Shown here one piece after another: positions 21,527 to 29,632 of a stretch of 64,000 nt of DNA (position 1 is its first letter; the number at the start of each line of letters is the position of its first letter). The stretch covers positions 1 through 64,000 of the forward strand of contig JAPPNE010000058.1 in assembly GCA_028818775.1 (NCBI GenBank), given 5' to 3'. A model generated the notes under the pieces. The model ran no database searches and was not told where the DNA came from. It saw only the letters and a list, made by a program, of their open reading frames with translations. Origin of the DNA: Deltaproteobacteria bacterium (GTDB taxonomy: Bacteria > Desulfobacterota > Binatia > UBA9968 > JAJDTQ01). The translations under genes and the position numbers were made by a program.

Positions 21527-22555
21527 TCAGATCTTGTAGAACTTGCGCGCGTTGTCGCCGAGAATCGCTTCCTTCTGCGCGTCGGTCAGCTCGTCCCGCT
21601 CGAGGATCTCGTCGATCTCCTCCATGCAGTTGTCCATGGTGATCTCGTGCGGGAAGTCGGAGCAGAACATGAAGATCTCGTGTCCCACCCGGTTCACACA
21701 GTAGGACAGCACGTCCTCGTTGCCCTCGCAGCCGACGAAGACCCGACCGCCACGGAAGTAGTCGATGGGGTCCCGCTTGAGCTGCAGCCCACCGTACTCC
21801 GCCTCGCGGTTCAGCCGGTCCAGCACCAGCGGGATCCACGCGGTGCCTCCCTCGAGAAAGCCCACGCGCAATTCCGGGAAGCGGTCGAAGATGCCTTCCG
21901 ACATCATCCCGGTCATGTGGATGGCGAGCGGGAAGGGCATGCCCAGCGCGCGCGTGGCCGGGAACACCTTGAACGAGTTGAAGCCGAGATCGCCGTAGCA
22001 GCCGCCGTGGACCGCGAGCGCGCAGTCGAGCTTCTCCGCCTCCTCGTAGAGCGGCCAGAACTGGTCCGAGCCGTAGTGCCGGTCGAGGCCGTTGGACGGG
22101 AGCATGGCGCACACCATGCCCAGGTCCTTGACCGCCCGGCGCAGCTCTTCCACCGCCGCCGGCACGTCCTGCACCGGGATGAGCGCCACCCCTTTGAAGC
22201 GGTCGCTGACCTTCAGGTACTTCTCCGACAGCCAGTCGTTGTAGGCGCGTGCATACGCCGCCGCCCACTCGGGAAAGTGCACCTGGCCGTAGGATAGACC
22301 CGCCGTGGGATAGAGCACCGAGGCCTCGATCCCGGTCTTCTTCAGGAACTCGAGCCAGCGCTCGGGTCCCACGGAAGCGTCGAAGATCCCCTCCGGCTCG
22401 ATATGCCGGCTCCGCGGCGTGTGGAACTTGTCGAGGCTCGGCAGCATCTGGCGGAAGCTCAGGCTGCCCCGGCCCAGGTACTCGTTGTTGATGTACTCGT
22501 TGATCTCGTTCTCGCGCTCCATGATATGCCCGTCGGCATCGATGTATGCACCCAT
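21527..22555 (-). CDS. Amidohydrolase-2 (ACMSD-like) family metal hydrolase
   Basis: This 342-residue TIM-barrel protein belongs to the amidohydrolase-2 family of decarboxylases and hydrolases. The N-terminal metal motif is YIDADGHIMERE, with DxH instead of HxH. Further motifs are LAVHGGCYGD, GFLEGGTAWIPLVLDRL and FCSDFPHEITMDN. It is clearly related to the genes at 28605 and 29633. The ATG at 22555 has GGGGGA upstream; the longer frame upstream has no domain. The substrate cannot be assigned. Confidence 0.88.
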   Translation of the reverse strand: MGAYIDADGHIMERENEINEYINNEYLGRGSLSFRQMLPSLDKFHTPRSRHIEPEGIFDASVGPERWLEFLKKTGIEASVLYPTAGLSYGQVHFPEWAAAYARAYNDWLSEKYLKVSDRFKGVALIPVQDVPAAVEELRRAVKDLGMVCAMLPSNGLDRHYGSDQFWPLYEEAEKLDCALAVHGGCYGDLGFNSFKVFPATRALGMPFPLAIHMTGMMSEGIFDRFPELRVGFLEGGTAWIPLVLDRLNREAEYGGLQLKRDPIDYFRGGRVFVGCEGNEDVLSYCVNRVGHEIFMFCSDFPHEITMDNCMEEIDEILERDELTDAQKEAILGDNARKFYKI

Positions 22556-22712
22556 TGGCTGTCCCCCTTTCAGACTACCGGAATGACTTGATCGTGACGC
22601 ACCGCACCAGATTATTCTTTCGCCGTTTCTCCTGTCAATCGGTATCGAAGCCCGTGGCCGGCCGGCCAACCGCGTTGACGCCCCCAGCCGGGACACGTAG
22701 ACTGCCGGCTTC

Positions 22713-24269
22713 ATGTTCGGGTTCGGGTCGCTGCTCGGGTTGTCGCTCCTCGGCGGGGCGCTCATCGCCGCTCCCTTCCTCTGGCCGGTCCTCTTTCCAC
22801 TGACCTGGTTGGCCCCTGTCCCATTGCTGGCGGCGATCGAAGGCGCCCGCGACTGGCGGCAAGCCCTGTGGGCCGGAGCGCTCGCGGGCGCGGCCACCAT
22901 CGCCTTGGGCTTCCACTGGCTCGTCTACACCGTGCACGTGTTCGGCGGGGTGAACTACGCCGTGGCCACGGCGGCGTTCGCTCTCTTCGTGGCCTACGGG
23001 GCCGTTCCGTTCGTCGCGTTCGCGGCCCTGGTGCGCGCGTGCGGGCTGGGGCCGCTGGCGCTCTTCCCGGCGGCGTTCTGGGTCGCGGTCGAGTTCTGGT
23101 ACCCCAACCTCTTCCCCTGGTACCTCGCCACGAGCCAGAACCCGTTCACGCTCCTGATCCAATCGGCGGACCTGACCGGACACTACGGCGTCACCTTCCT
23201 GTTGCTGTGGTGCGGCACCGCGCTCTACCAGTGGCTGCGCGCCCGCCGCGGCGCCGGGAGCCCGCGGCGGGCGGCGTGGTCCGCGGCCGCCGCGGCTGCC
23301 GTGCTGGCCGCGACGCTGACCTACGGACAGGTGCGGCTGGCCCAGGTCGACGCTGCGTCGAAGGCAGCCGCAGCCCTCGACGTCGCGGTCGTGCAAGGCA
23401 ACATCTCCATCGAGCGGAAGGGCAAGAACGCCTTCCTCAAGGCCAACCAGGATACCTACAAGGCCCTGTCCCTGAAGAACGCGGACGCCGACGTGGTCAT
23501 CTGGCCCGAGTCCGCCATGGAAACGTGGCTGCGCGAGAACGGCCGGCGCATCCCCCGCGCGCTCCTGCCCGCGCGCCATCCGCACATGATCGTCGGCGCC
23601 ATCAGCTACCGGCGCCGGCCGGACAACCGTTTCAGCCGCTACAACAGCGCGGTGGCGGTGGACCCCGCCGGCACTGTGTCGGGCCGCTATCACAAGCAGG
23701 TGCTGCTCGCCTTCGGCGAGTACGTTCCGCTGGCGTGGCTCATCGGCTGGGTCCCGGGAGTACAGGCCATCGGCGACGGCTTCACCGCGGGCGAGATCGC
23801 GACCGCGCTCACCCTGCCCAAGGGCGCCCGGGCGGCGCCCCTCATCTGTTACGAGGACCTGATGCCCGCGCTCTCCCGCCGCTTCGTGAGGAACCAGCGT
23901 GCCAACCTGCTGGTCAACCTGACCAACGACGCTTGGTACGGGGACACCGTCGCGCCGTGGCAGCACGCCTGGCTGGCGCAATGGCGCTCCATCGAGACGC
24001 GCCGGGCCATGGTGCGGGCCACCAACACCGGCCTCACCGCGGTCATCGATCCGGCCGGGCGCATGTCCGAGCCGCTGCCGGTGTTCACCGAAGGGGTGCT
24101 GCGCGCCACCGTGCCTTTGCTGGAGATGGAGACCTTCTACGTGCGCTACGGCGACTGGTTCCCGTGGCTGATGACGGTGGTGACCGCGGGCGCGGCGTTG
24201 GCCGCGGGGATCGCCCGCGGGCCGGCCCGTCGCCGGGAAACGCGAGCACAGCGGCGGCGGAGAGCGTAG
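22713..24269 (+). CDS. lnt: Apolipoprotein N-acyltransferase
   Basis: This 518-residue inner-membrane protein matches Lnt, which adds the third acyl chain to lipoproteins. About six N-terminal membrane segments (1-205) precede a nitrilase-fold domain. The catalytic triad is visible as Glu266 (WPESAM), Lys328 (YHKQVLLAFGEYVP) and Cys379 (PLICYEDL). A C-terminal membrane helix is followed by a basic tail. It supports a Gram-negative host. It converges on the LOG-family gene. Confidence 0.93.
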   Translation: MFGFGSLLGLSLLGGALIAAPFLWPVLFPLTWLAPVPLLAAIEGARDWRQALWAGALAGAATIALGFHWLVYTVHVFGGVNYAVATAAFALFVAYGAVPFVAFAALVRACGLGPLALFPAAFWVAVEFWYPNLFPWYLATSQNPFTLLIQSADLTGHYGVTFLLLWCGTALYQWLRARRGAGSPRRAAWSAAAAAAVLAATLTYGQVRLAQVDAASKAAAALDVAVVQGNISIERKGKNAFLKANQDTYKALSLKNADADVVIWPESAMETWLRENGRRIPRALLPARHPHMIVGAISYRRRPDNRFSRYNSAVAVDPAGTVSGRYHKQVLLAFGEYVPLAWLIGWVPGVQAIGDGFTAGEIATALTLPKGARAAPLICYEDLMPALSRRFVRNQRANLLVNLTNDAWYGDTVAPWQHAWLAQWRSIETRRAMVRATNTGLTAVIDPAGRMSEPLPVFTEGVLRATVPLLEMETFYVRYGDWFPWLMTVVTAGAALAAGIARGPARRRETRAQRRRRA

Positions 24270-24308
24270 TGCGGTGTCCGGCTAATGCGAATCAACCGGA
24301 AACCGCAC
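24269..24308. terminator. Bidirectional hairpin between convergent genes
   Basis: GTGCGGT (24269-24275) pairs with ACCGCAC (24302-24308), and inner CCGG (24278-24281) with CCGG (24296-24299). It sits between the convergent lnt and LOG genes and could end both transcripts, though it lacks T-tracts. Confidence 0.4.
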
Positions 24309-24312
24309 CGGC

Positions 24313-24861
24313 TCACGACAGACGGAATTCGCCGAGCGCCCGCACCATGCCCTCCACGGTGTCGGCGACGAGCAGCTTGTCCCGATGCTTTTTCTTGAGG
24401 AATCCCTGGTCCACCGCGTGGTCGAGAAAGCCGATGAGGTGGGAGTAATATCCCCGCACGTCGAGCAGGCCGCAGGGCTTGGTGTGGAACCCGAGCTGCA
24501 GCCAGGTGATCATTTCGGCGATCTCCTCGAGCGTTCCGTAGCCGCCCGGCAGCGCGATGAACCCATCCGAAAGACTCTCCATCAAGGCCTTGCGCTCGTG
24601 CATGGAGTCCACCACCCGGAGGTCGGTGAGGTTCGAGTGCACCACCTCCTTGATCATCAGCGCCTCGGGAATGATGCCGATGACCTCGCCGCCCTCCTCC
24701 AGGGCGGCGTCGGCCACGCATCCCATGAGCCCGATGGAGGCGCCGCCGTAGACTACGCCGATGCCGCGGCGCGCCAGCTCGCGGCCCAGCGACGCGGCCG
24801 TGTGCGCGTACTCCTCCAGCACGCCGGTGCCGGAACCCGAGAAGACACAGATTCGATTCAT
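24313..24861 (-). CDS. LOG-family nucleoside-5'-monophosphate phosphoribohydrolase
   Basis: This 182-residue protein has the LOG-family motifs SMHERK (86-91) and PGGYGTLEE (about 105-113), plus the N-terminal Rossmann segment VFSGSG. Family members cleave cytokinin riboside monophosphates or other nucleotides to the base and ribose 5-phosphate; older annotation calls them lysine decarboxylases. It starts 13 bp after the SMR exporter stop on the same strand, so they are probably co-transcribed. Confidence 0.9.
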   Translation of the reverse strand: MNRICVFSGSGTGVLEEYAHTAASLGRELARRGIGVVYGGASIGLMGCVADAALEEGGEVIGIIPEALMIKEVVHSNLTDLRVVDSMHERKALMESLSDGFIALPGGYGTLEEIAEMITWLQLGFHTKPCGLLDVRGYYSHLIGFLDHAVDQGFLKKKHRDKLLVADTVEGMVRALGEFRLS

Positions 24862-24874
24862 TCAAGCCCCCGGA

Positions 24875-25240
24875 TCATGCCGCCCTGCCCGCCCGCGGCG
24901 CGTTGTCCGTCGCGCCAAGTGTTTCCGAGACCAGCCGCAGCCCGACGATACCGGCGATGATCAGCGCGATGCACGCGAGCCGCAGGACGTCCCTCGATTC
25001 CCCGAAAAGGACCATTCCCAGGATCACCGTGCCCACGGCGCCGATGCCGGTCCACACCGCGTAGGCCGTTCCCACGGGCAAGGTCTTCACCGCCTGCGAC
25101 AGGAAATAGATGCTCACCCCCATGACCACGAGCGTCACCACGCTCGGCCACAGGCGGGTGAACCCCGCCGTGTACTTGAGCCCGACGACCCAGAACACTT
25201 CGAACACGCCGGCGATGCAAAGGTAGGTCCAACCCATCAT
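24875..25240 (-). CDS. SMR-family exporter, SugE/Gdx-like
   Basis: This 121-residue protein has four membrane helices. The SugE/Gdx hallmarks are the helix-1 Glu in [18 protein letters not shown] and the segment [19 protein letters not shown]. Gdx members export guanidinium with proton antiport; others export quaternary amines. A short hydrophilic tail follows helix 4. Two ATGs are adjacent (25240, 25237), preceded by GGAG. An unusual pair of overlapping hairpins lies just upstream. Confidence 0.88.
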   Translation of the reverse strand: MMGWTYLCIAGVFEVFWVVGLKYTAGFTRLWPSVVTLVVMGVSIYFLSQAVKTLPVGTAYAVWTGIGAVGTVILGMVLFGESRDVLRLACIALIIAGIVGLRLVSETLGATDNAPRAGRAA

Positions 25241-25243
25241 GCT

Positions 25244-25273
25244 ACTCCAACGGATTGCCTCCGTTCAGGCAAA
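25244..25273 (-). promoter_or_regulatory. Two mutually exclusive hairpins before the SMR gene
   Basis: On the minus strand TTGCCT-GAACGG-AGGCAA (25256-25273) forms a 6-bp stem. AACGGA-GGCAA-TCCGTT (25250-25266) forms a different 6-bp stem that uses the loop and 3' arm of the first, so both cannot exist together. The GGAG ribosome site follows immediately. This looks like a small translational switch, but no known riboswitch class fits. Confidence 0.35.
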
Positions 25274-25292
25274 TGCCAATAATACCGCCGTC

Positions 25293-25892
25293 ATGCTCAA
25301 CCCCGCTGCTCATTCCGAGCACTGCCGCGCGTGCAAGACCCGGCTGCGCGAGCTGCTCACCGTGCTTTACCCGGACGCGTGCCACCGGGACCGATCGTTC
25401 CCCTGGCCCAGCAGGCCCGAGGCGTACCGCGGCACGCCGATCGGCGCGGTGTTGCAGCGGATCTTCGAGGCGCTGCGCGACCACCGGGGCTACGGGGATT
25501 TCATACGGACGCCGTGGATGCCGCCGTGCGACTACCATCTGGACAATATAGCAAGCCCCGGATTCATTCTGGAGTTCGACGAGCGCCAGCACTTCACCCG
25601 GCCCCGCGCCATCGCCCTGGGCCTCTATCCGGAGGACCTGCGCATGGGCTTCCCCGTCGGCGAATGGCTTCGGCTGTGCGCGGCGCTGGACGCGCGCGAC
25701 CCGGAGCCGCCGGACCGGGACGAACGCCGGGCGTGGTACGATACGCTGAGGGACCTGCTCCCTACCGTCCACGGACTCCGTCCCACCGTGCGCCTCTACG
25801 AGGGGGCGCTGCGCTGGTGCGAGCTGCGCCCGGACGCCCCCGCCGACGTCGCCCGATTCAAGTCTTTTCTCGAAGGAGGCGCCATAGTATAG
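25293..25892 (+). CDS. Hypothetical protein with nuclease-like motif
   Basis: This 199-residue protein is not one I can name. It has a CxxC in EHCRACKTRLRELL (about 9-22) and the segment GFILEFDERQHFTRPRAIAL (about 88-107). The ExD-x-x-QH pattern resembles the core of DUF559/Vsr-like PD-(D/E)xK nucleases. That similarity is my reading of a short motif, not proof. The ATG at 25293 was chosen as the first ATG after the divergent gap; a start at 25239 would overlap the SMR gene. Its end lies 65 bp before the ComD-like gene. Confidence 0.6.
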   Translation: MLNPAAHSEHCRACKTRLRELLTVLYPDACHRDRSFPWPSRPEAYRGTPIGAVLQRIFEALRDHRGYGDFIRTPWMPPCDYHLDNIASPGFILEFDERQHFTRPRAIALGLYPEDLRMGFPVGEWLRLCAALDARDPEPPDRDERRAWYDTLRDLLPTVHGLRPTVRLYEGALRWCELRPDAPADVARFKSFLEGGAIV

Positions 25893-25957
25893 AGGGCGAA
25901 GGGTCGTCCCGTGCGACGGACGGGACGACGCCCGGCAACAACGGAAGGAGCAACAGC

Positions 25958-26479
25958 GTGGCGGGAGACAACGACGCCGACAGGCTCAAGGCGCGGGACC
26001 TCATCCGCGAGATCAAACGGGCCGGCATCCGCTTCATCGTGGCCCTGCCCGACCGTACCACCAGCGAGCACCTGCTCAAGACCATGATCAAGGACCCGGA
26101 CTTCCAGGTGGTGCAGGTGTGCAAGGAAGACGAGGGCGTGTCCATCTGCAGCGGCCTCTACGCCGCCGGGCACCGGTCGCTGCTGCTGATGCAGTACACG
26201 GGTCTGCTGGACTCCATCAACGCGGTGCGCGGCGTCGCCGTGCAGGGGAAGAACCCGGTGTGCATGATGGTGGGGATGCTCCAGAAGGAGCCCGGCGTCC
26301 CCCCCAGGCAGTCCAAGCGCTACGGCCTGCGCATCGTCGAGCCGATCCTGGAGGCGATGGAGGTCGAGTACCACAACATCGAAGCCCCGGGCGAGGCCGA
26401 CAAGGTCGTGCCCGCGGTGGAGGCGGCCTACGCGGAGTCGAGGCCGGTGGCCATGCTGATCGGACGGGAGCCCATCTGA
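25958..26479 (+). CDS. ComD-like thiamine-diphosphate decarboxylase alpha subunit
   Basis: This 173-residue protein is the pyrimidine-binding half of a two-subunit ThDP decarboxylase of the sulfopyruvate/phosphonopyruvate decarboxylase type. The conserved Glu is in CKEDEGVSICSGLYAAG, and PRQSKRYGLRIVEPILEAM is typical of the alpha chain. The start is GTG with GGAAGGAG upstream. The beta chain follows after 2 bp. No sulfonate- or phosphonate-specific gene is beside it, so the true 2-oxoacid is uncertain. Confidence 0.85.
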   Translation: MAGDNDADRLKARDLIREIKRAGIRFIVALPDRTTSEHLLKTMIKDPDFQVVQVCKEDEGVSICSGLYAAGHRSLLLMQYTGLLDSINAVRGVAVQGKNPVCMMVGMLQKEPGVPPRQSKRYGLRIVEPILEAMEVEYHNIEAPGEADKVVPAVEAAYAESRPVAMLIGREPI

Positions 26480-26481
26480 CC

Positions 26482-27048
26482 ATGATGAAACGCGACGAAA
26501 TGCTCAAGGTTCTGGCGCGCCACCGCACCGACGAGATCGTGGTGGCGGTCTACAAGGCGGCGCAGGACTGGATCCACATCGCGCCGTCCGACCTCAACTA
26601 CACCTTCACCGGCGCCATGGGACAGGGCTCGTCCCACGCGTTGGGCCTGGCCCTCGGCCGGCCGGACAAACGCGTGGTGCTGCTGGACGGCGACGGCAGC
26701 CTGCTCATGAACCTGGGCACCCTCGTCACCATCGCCAACGCCGCGCCGAAGAACCTCGTGCACTGCGTATGCGAGAACGGCACCTACGAGACCAACGGCG
26801 GTGTCCCCATCCCGCGCCACGAGAGCTTCACTTTCACCGGCGTCGCCCGCGAGGCCGGCTACGTGAACACCTACACCATCGACGACCTGGAGGACTGGGA
26901 CCGGAACCTCGACGCCATCCTCAAGGAAGACGGCCCCATCATGGTGGACCTCAAGGTGGAGCCGGGCGAAGACTACCCCGAGAACTTCCCCCGCCTCTAC
27001 AACACCGAGTACCGCGACCGCTTCGCCAAGGCGCTGGCGGAGTCGTAA
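26482..27048 (+). CDS. ComE-like thiamine-diphosphate decarboxylase beta subunit
   Basis: This 188-residue protein is the diphosphate-binding half. The ThDP motif is LLDGDGSLLMNLGTLVTIAN (about 71-90), with the Asn of the metal site in ENGTYETNGG. The segment FTGAMGQGSSHALGLALG is typical. It follows the alpha chain with a 2-bp gap, so the pair forms one enzyme, probably an alpha-beta complex that decarboxylates a 3-substituted pyruvate. The convergent dehydrogenase next door could act on related 2-hydroxyacids. Confidence 0.88.
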   Translation: MMKRDEMLKVLARHRTDEIVVAVYKAAQDWIHIAPSDLNYTFTGAMGQGSSHALGLALGRPDKRVVLLDGDGSLLMNLGTLVTIANAAPKNLVHCVCENGTYETNGGVPIPRHESFTFTGVAREAGYVNTYTIDDLEDWDRNLDAILKEDGPIMVDLKVEPGEDYPENFPRLYNTEYRDRFAKALAES

Positions 27049-27063
27049 AGAGGTGGCGGGGTC

Positions 27064-28038
27064 CTACGCCTCCGGATTGATCACATTGACCGGCGCGCCT
27101 TCGGTGAACGCGACCACGTTGGCGAACGCGGCCTGGTAACGCTGGTACAAAATCCGGTCCACCGCGTAGCCGCGGTGCGACGCCAGGATGACGTTGTCGA
27201 AGCGCCGCAAGGGGTGGTCCGGAGGCAGCGGCTCCTCATCGTAGACGTCCAGACCCACCCCGCCGGGGCGCCCGCGCCCCAGTGACTCGACCAGCGCTTC
27301 CTCCGAGATGATCGGCCCGCGCGCGGTGTTGATGAGCAGCGCGCCCGGCTTCATGCGCTCCAGCGCGCGCTGGCCGATGAGCCCGCGGGTCTCGGCGTTC
27401 AGGCGGCAGTTCACCGACACGACGTCCGACTCTTCGAGCAGCGCGTCCAGTGACACCCTCCGCGCCCCCGCCTCCACGGCGCGCTCGTCGGTCAGGGTCT
27501 TGCCCGTGGCCAGCACCTTCATGCTGAAGGCGCCCGCGATGCGCGCCACCTTGCCGCCGATGCGGCCCAACCCGATGACGCCCATGGTCCGTCCCTCCAG
27601 CAACAGCCCCACCGACGGCGGCCACCCGCCTTCGCGCATGCCCTGGCTCACCGAGGGAATCTGCCGCGCCAGCGCCAGCAGCAGCGCGAAGGTCAGCTCC
27701 ACCGTGGACGCGCCCGAGTCGTTGGGAGTGCACGACACCGGGATGCCCCGGCGCGTGGCCTCGGCCACGTCCAGGTGCGGGATGCCGCGGCCGATCTGCG
27801 AAATGAAGCGCAGCGACGGCGCCAGCGCGAACTCGCGCTCCCGGAACGGCGAGCGCTCGCGCATGAGCACCACCGCGTGGGCGTCGCCCACCGCAGCCGC
27901 CCACTCCTCGTCCGTGGTGAGCTTGCGCTCCACCACCCGGACGTCGGCCACGGCCGAAGCCTCCTGGTAGGCCGGAACCGTCGTCGAGAACTTTTCGTAG
28001 TCGTCCAGCACCACCACGCGGAAACGATCGTCTTGCAT
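27064..28038 (-). CDS. D-2-hydroxyacid dehydrogenase, NAD-dependent
   Basis: This 324-residue protein has the nucleotide site [17 protein letters not shown] (about 152-168), the catalytic Arg region [27 protein letters not shown], and the Glu/His region [24 protein letters not shown]. It would reduce a 2-oxoacid to the D-2-hydroxyacid. The ATG has GGGAGG upstream. It converges with the ComE-like gene 15 bp away. Confidence 0.92.
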   Translation of the reverse strand: MQDDRFRVVVLDDYEKFSTTVPAYQEASAVADVRVVERKLTTDEEWAAAVGDAHAVVLMRERSPFREREFALAPSLRFISQIGRGIPHLDVAEATRRGIPVSCTPNDSGASTVELTFALLLALARQIPSVSQGMREGGWPPSVGLLLEGRTMGVIGLGRIGGKVARIAGAFSMKVLATGKTLTDERAVEAGARRVSLDALLEESDVVSVNCRLNAETRGLIGQRALERMKPGALLINTARGPIISEEALVESLGRGRPGGVGLDVYDEEPLPPDHPLRRFDNVILASHRGYAVDRILYQRYQAAFANVVAFTEGAPVNVINPEA

Positions 28039-28123
28039 GAAACCTCCCGTCGCGAACTCGTTGCCCTTCTCGTATCAATCGGCAACACTCTTGGCTAGCG
28101 AGATGGGAAACGGAGGAAATTCC

Positions 28124-28471
28124 ATGAGCCAATTGACCGAAGAGAAGTGCGTTGCGTGTCGGGCGGATGCGCCGGTGGTGACGTCGCAGGAAATCCAGGA
28201 ACTCAAGCCGCACATGCCCGACTGGGCCATGATCGAAGAGGACGGCATTCCCAAGCTCGACCGGCTGTTCAAGTTCAGGAACTTCGCCCAGGCGCTCGCG
28301 TTCACGGCCGCGGTGGGCGACATCGCCGAGGAGGAAGGGCACCACCCGAGGATCGTCACCGAATGGGGCCGCGTGCGCGTTACCTGGTGGACCCACAAGA
28401 TCCGCAACCTGCACCGAAACGACTTCATCATGGCGGCCAAGACCGACGGTGTCTACGACGAAGCCGGGTGA
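28124..28471 (+). CDS. 4a-hydroxytetrahydrobiopterin dehydratase
   Basis: This 115-residue protein matches pterin-4a-carbinolamine dehydratase (PhhB/PCD), which regenerates pterin cofactor after aromatic amino acid hydroxylation. The signature [18 protein letters not shown] (about 68-85) is clear, and the N-terminus [12 protein letters not shown] is typical. The ATG has GGAGGAAA upstream. No phenylalanine hydroxylase is adjacent, so it may serve molybdopterin or another pterin. Confidence 0.92.
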   Translation: MSQLTEEKCVACRADAPVVTSQEIQELKPHMPDWAMIEEDGIPKLDRLFKFRNFAQALAFTAAVGDIAEEEGHHPRIVTEWGRVRVTWWTHKIRNLHRNDFIMAAKTDGVYDEAG

Positions 28472-28604
28472 TCGACTACACCGGTCTCCGCGCCGTCCGG
28501 CGGTCGGGACTCGCTCACCCCGCGCGCTCTTCCCCCGATTGACACGCGGCAACGTCTTGCCGTATTGACTGGGCTACCAACGCCCGTTCGTGGAGGTAAC
28601 GCAC

Positions 28605-29618
28605 ATGGCAGACTATCCCATCCTGGATGCCGACTCGCACATCCGCGAGACCATCGACGACTACCGCTCGCGTGTACCCGAGGTGTACCAACGCATCCGC
28701 CAGGGGTTCTTCCCCAGCGATACCTGGGACCGCTTTCTCGGCCGCATGGGCAAGCAGACCATCGGTACGAACGGATACGTAGCGGACATGGACGTGGAGG
28801 GCATCAACCTCAGCGTCACCTACCCGACCATGGGGCTGAGCCTGAGCCTCGTGCCCCAGAGCGATCTCCAGAAGGCGCTGGCGCGCGCATGGAACGACTA
28901 CATCGGCGAGGTCCAGCAGCAGAACCCGCGCATGAAGGGCATCGCCACGGTGTCCCTGAAGGACGTGCCCGCCGCGGTCGAAGAGCTGAACCGCGCCGTG
29001 AACAAGTGGCACCACCCGGGCGTGATGCTCCACACCCATGGCCACAAGAAGAACCTCGGCGCCGAGGAGTTCTGGCCCATCTACGCCGAGGCCGAGCGCC
29101 TGGGCGTCCCGGTGTGCTTCCACGGCAACTCCTGGGGCGCCGAGGGACAGGAGCGCTGGGAGTGCTTCCTCCAGGCCCACACCGTCAGCTTCTCCTTCGA
29201 GATCATGCAGGCCTTCCTGGGCATCACCACCTGCGGGGTGCTGGAGCGCTATCCCAAGCTCAAGGTAGGTTTCTTCGAGGCGGGATGCGGCTGGCTACCC
29301 TACTGGCTCGACCGCATCGACGAGCACTACGAGCGCCGCAGCGAGGAAGCGCCGCTGCTCAAGGGCAAGCCCAGCGACTACGTGAAGAGCGGCCGGGTGT
29401 ACGTGAGCTTCGACCCCGACGACGCCATGCTGCCCTACTGCATGGACCGCTACGGCGACGACATGTGGCTGTTCGCCGCCGACTACCCGCACTGGGACAC
29501 CATCTGGCCCAACGCCACCAAGGAGGTGCGCGAGCGCACCGACATCTCCGAGGACCAGAAGCGGAAGGTCTTCTTCGACAACTGCAACCGGTTCTACAGT
29601 CTCGGACTGGAAGCGTAG
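28605..29618 (+). CDS. Amidohydrolase-2 family metal hydrolase
   Basis: This 337-residue protein is the second amidohydrolase-2 member. Its N-terminal metal motif is ILDADSHIRE and later motifs are VCFHGNSWG, GFFEAGCGWLPYWLDRID and FAADYPHWDTIWPN. The ATG at 28605 has GGAGGT upstream. It converges with the third member, 14 bp downstream, so the two arose separately or one was inverted. Substrate unknown; probably an aromatic or carboxylate compound. Confidence 0.88.
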   Translation: MADYPILDADSHIRETIDDYRSRVPEVYQRIRQGFFPSDTWDRFLGRMGKQTIGTNGYVADMDVEGINLSVTYPTMGLSLSLVPQSDLQKALARAWNDYIGEVQQQNPRMKGIATVSLKDVPAAVEELNRAVNKWHHPGVMLHTHGHKKNLGAEEFWPIYAEAERLGVPVCFHGNSWGAEGQERWECFLQAHTVSFSFEIMQAFLGITTCGVLERYPKLKVGFFEAGCGWLPYWLDRIDEHYERRSEEAPLLKGKPSDYVKSGRVYVSFDPDDAMLPYCMDRYGDDMWLFAADYPHWDTIWPNATKEVRERTDISEDQKRKVFFDNCNRFYSLGLEA

Positions 29619-29632
29619 CGGAGGCGCCGGGT

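Noticed and set aside
25244-25320. Guanidine-II (mini-ykkC) riboswitch before the SMR gene
   Set aside because: The motif needs two hairpins with ACGR loops closed by G-C. Only one hairpin with a GAACGG loop is well formed; a second ACGG farther upstream is not in a stable stem.
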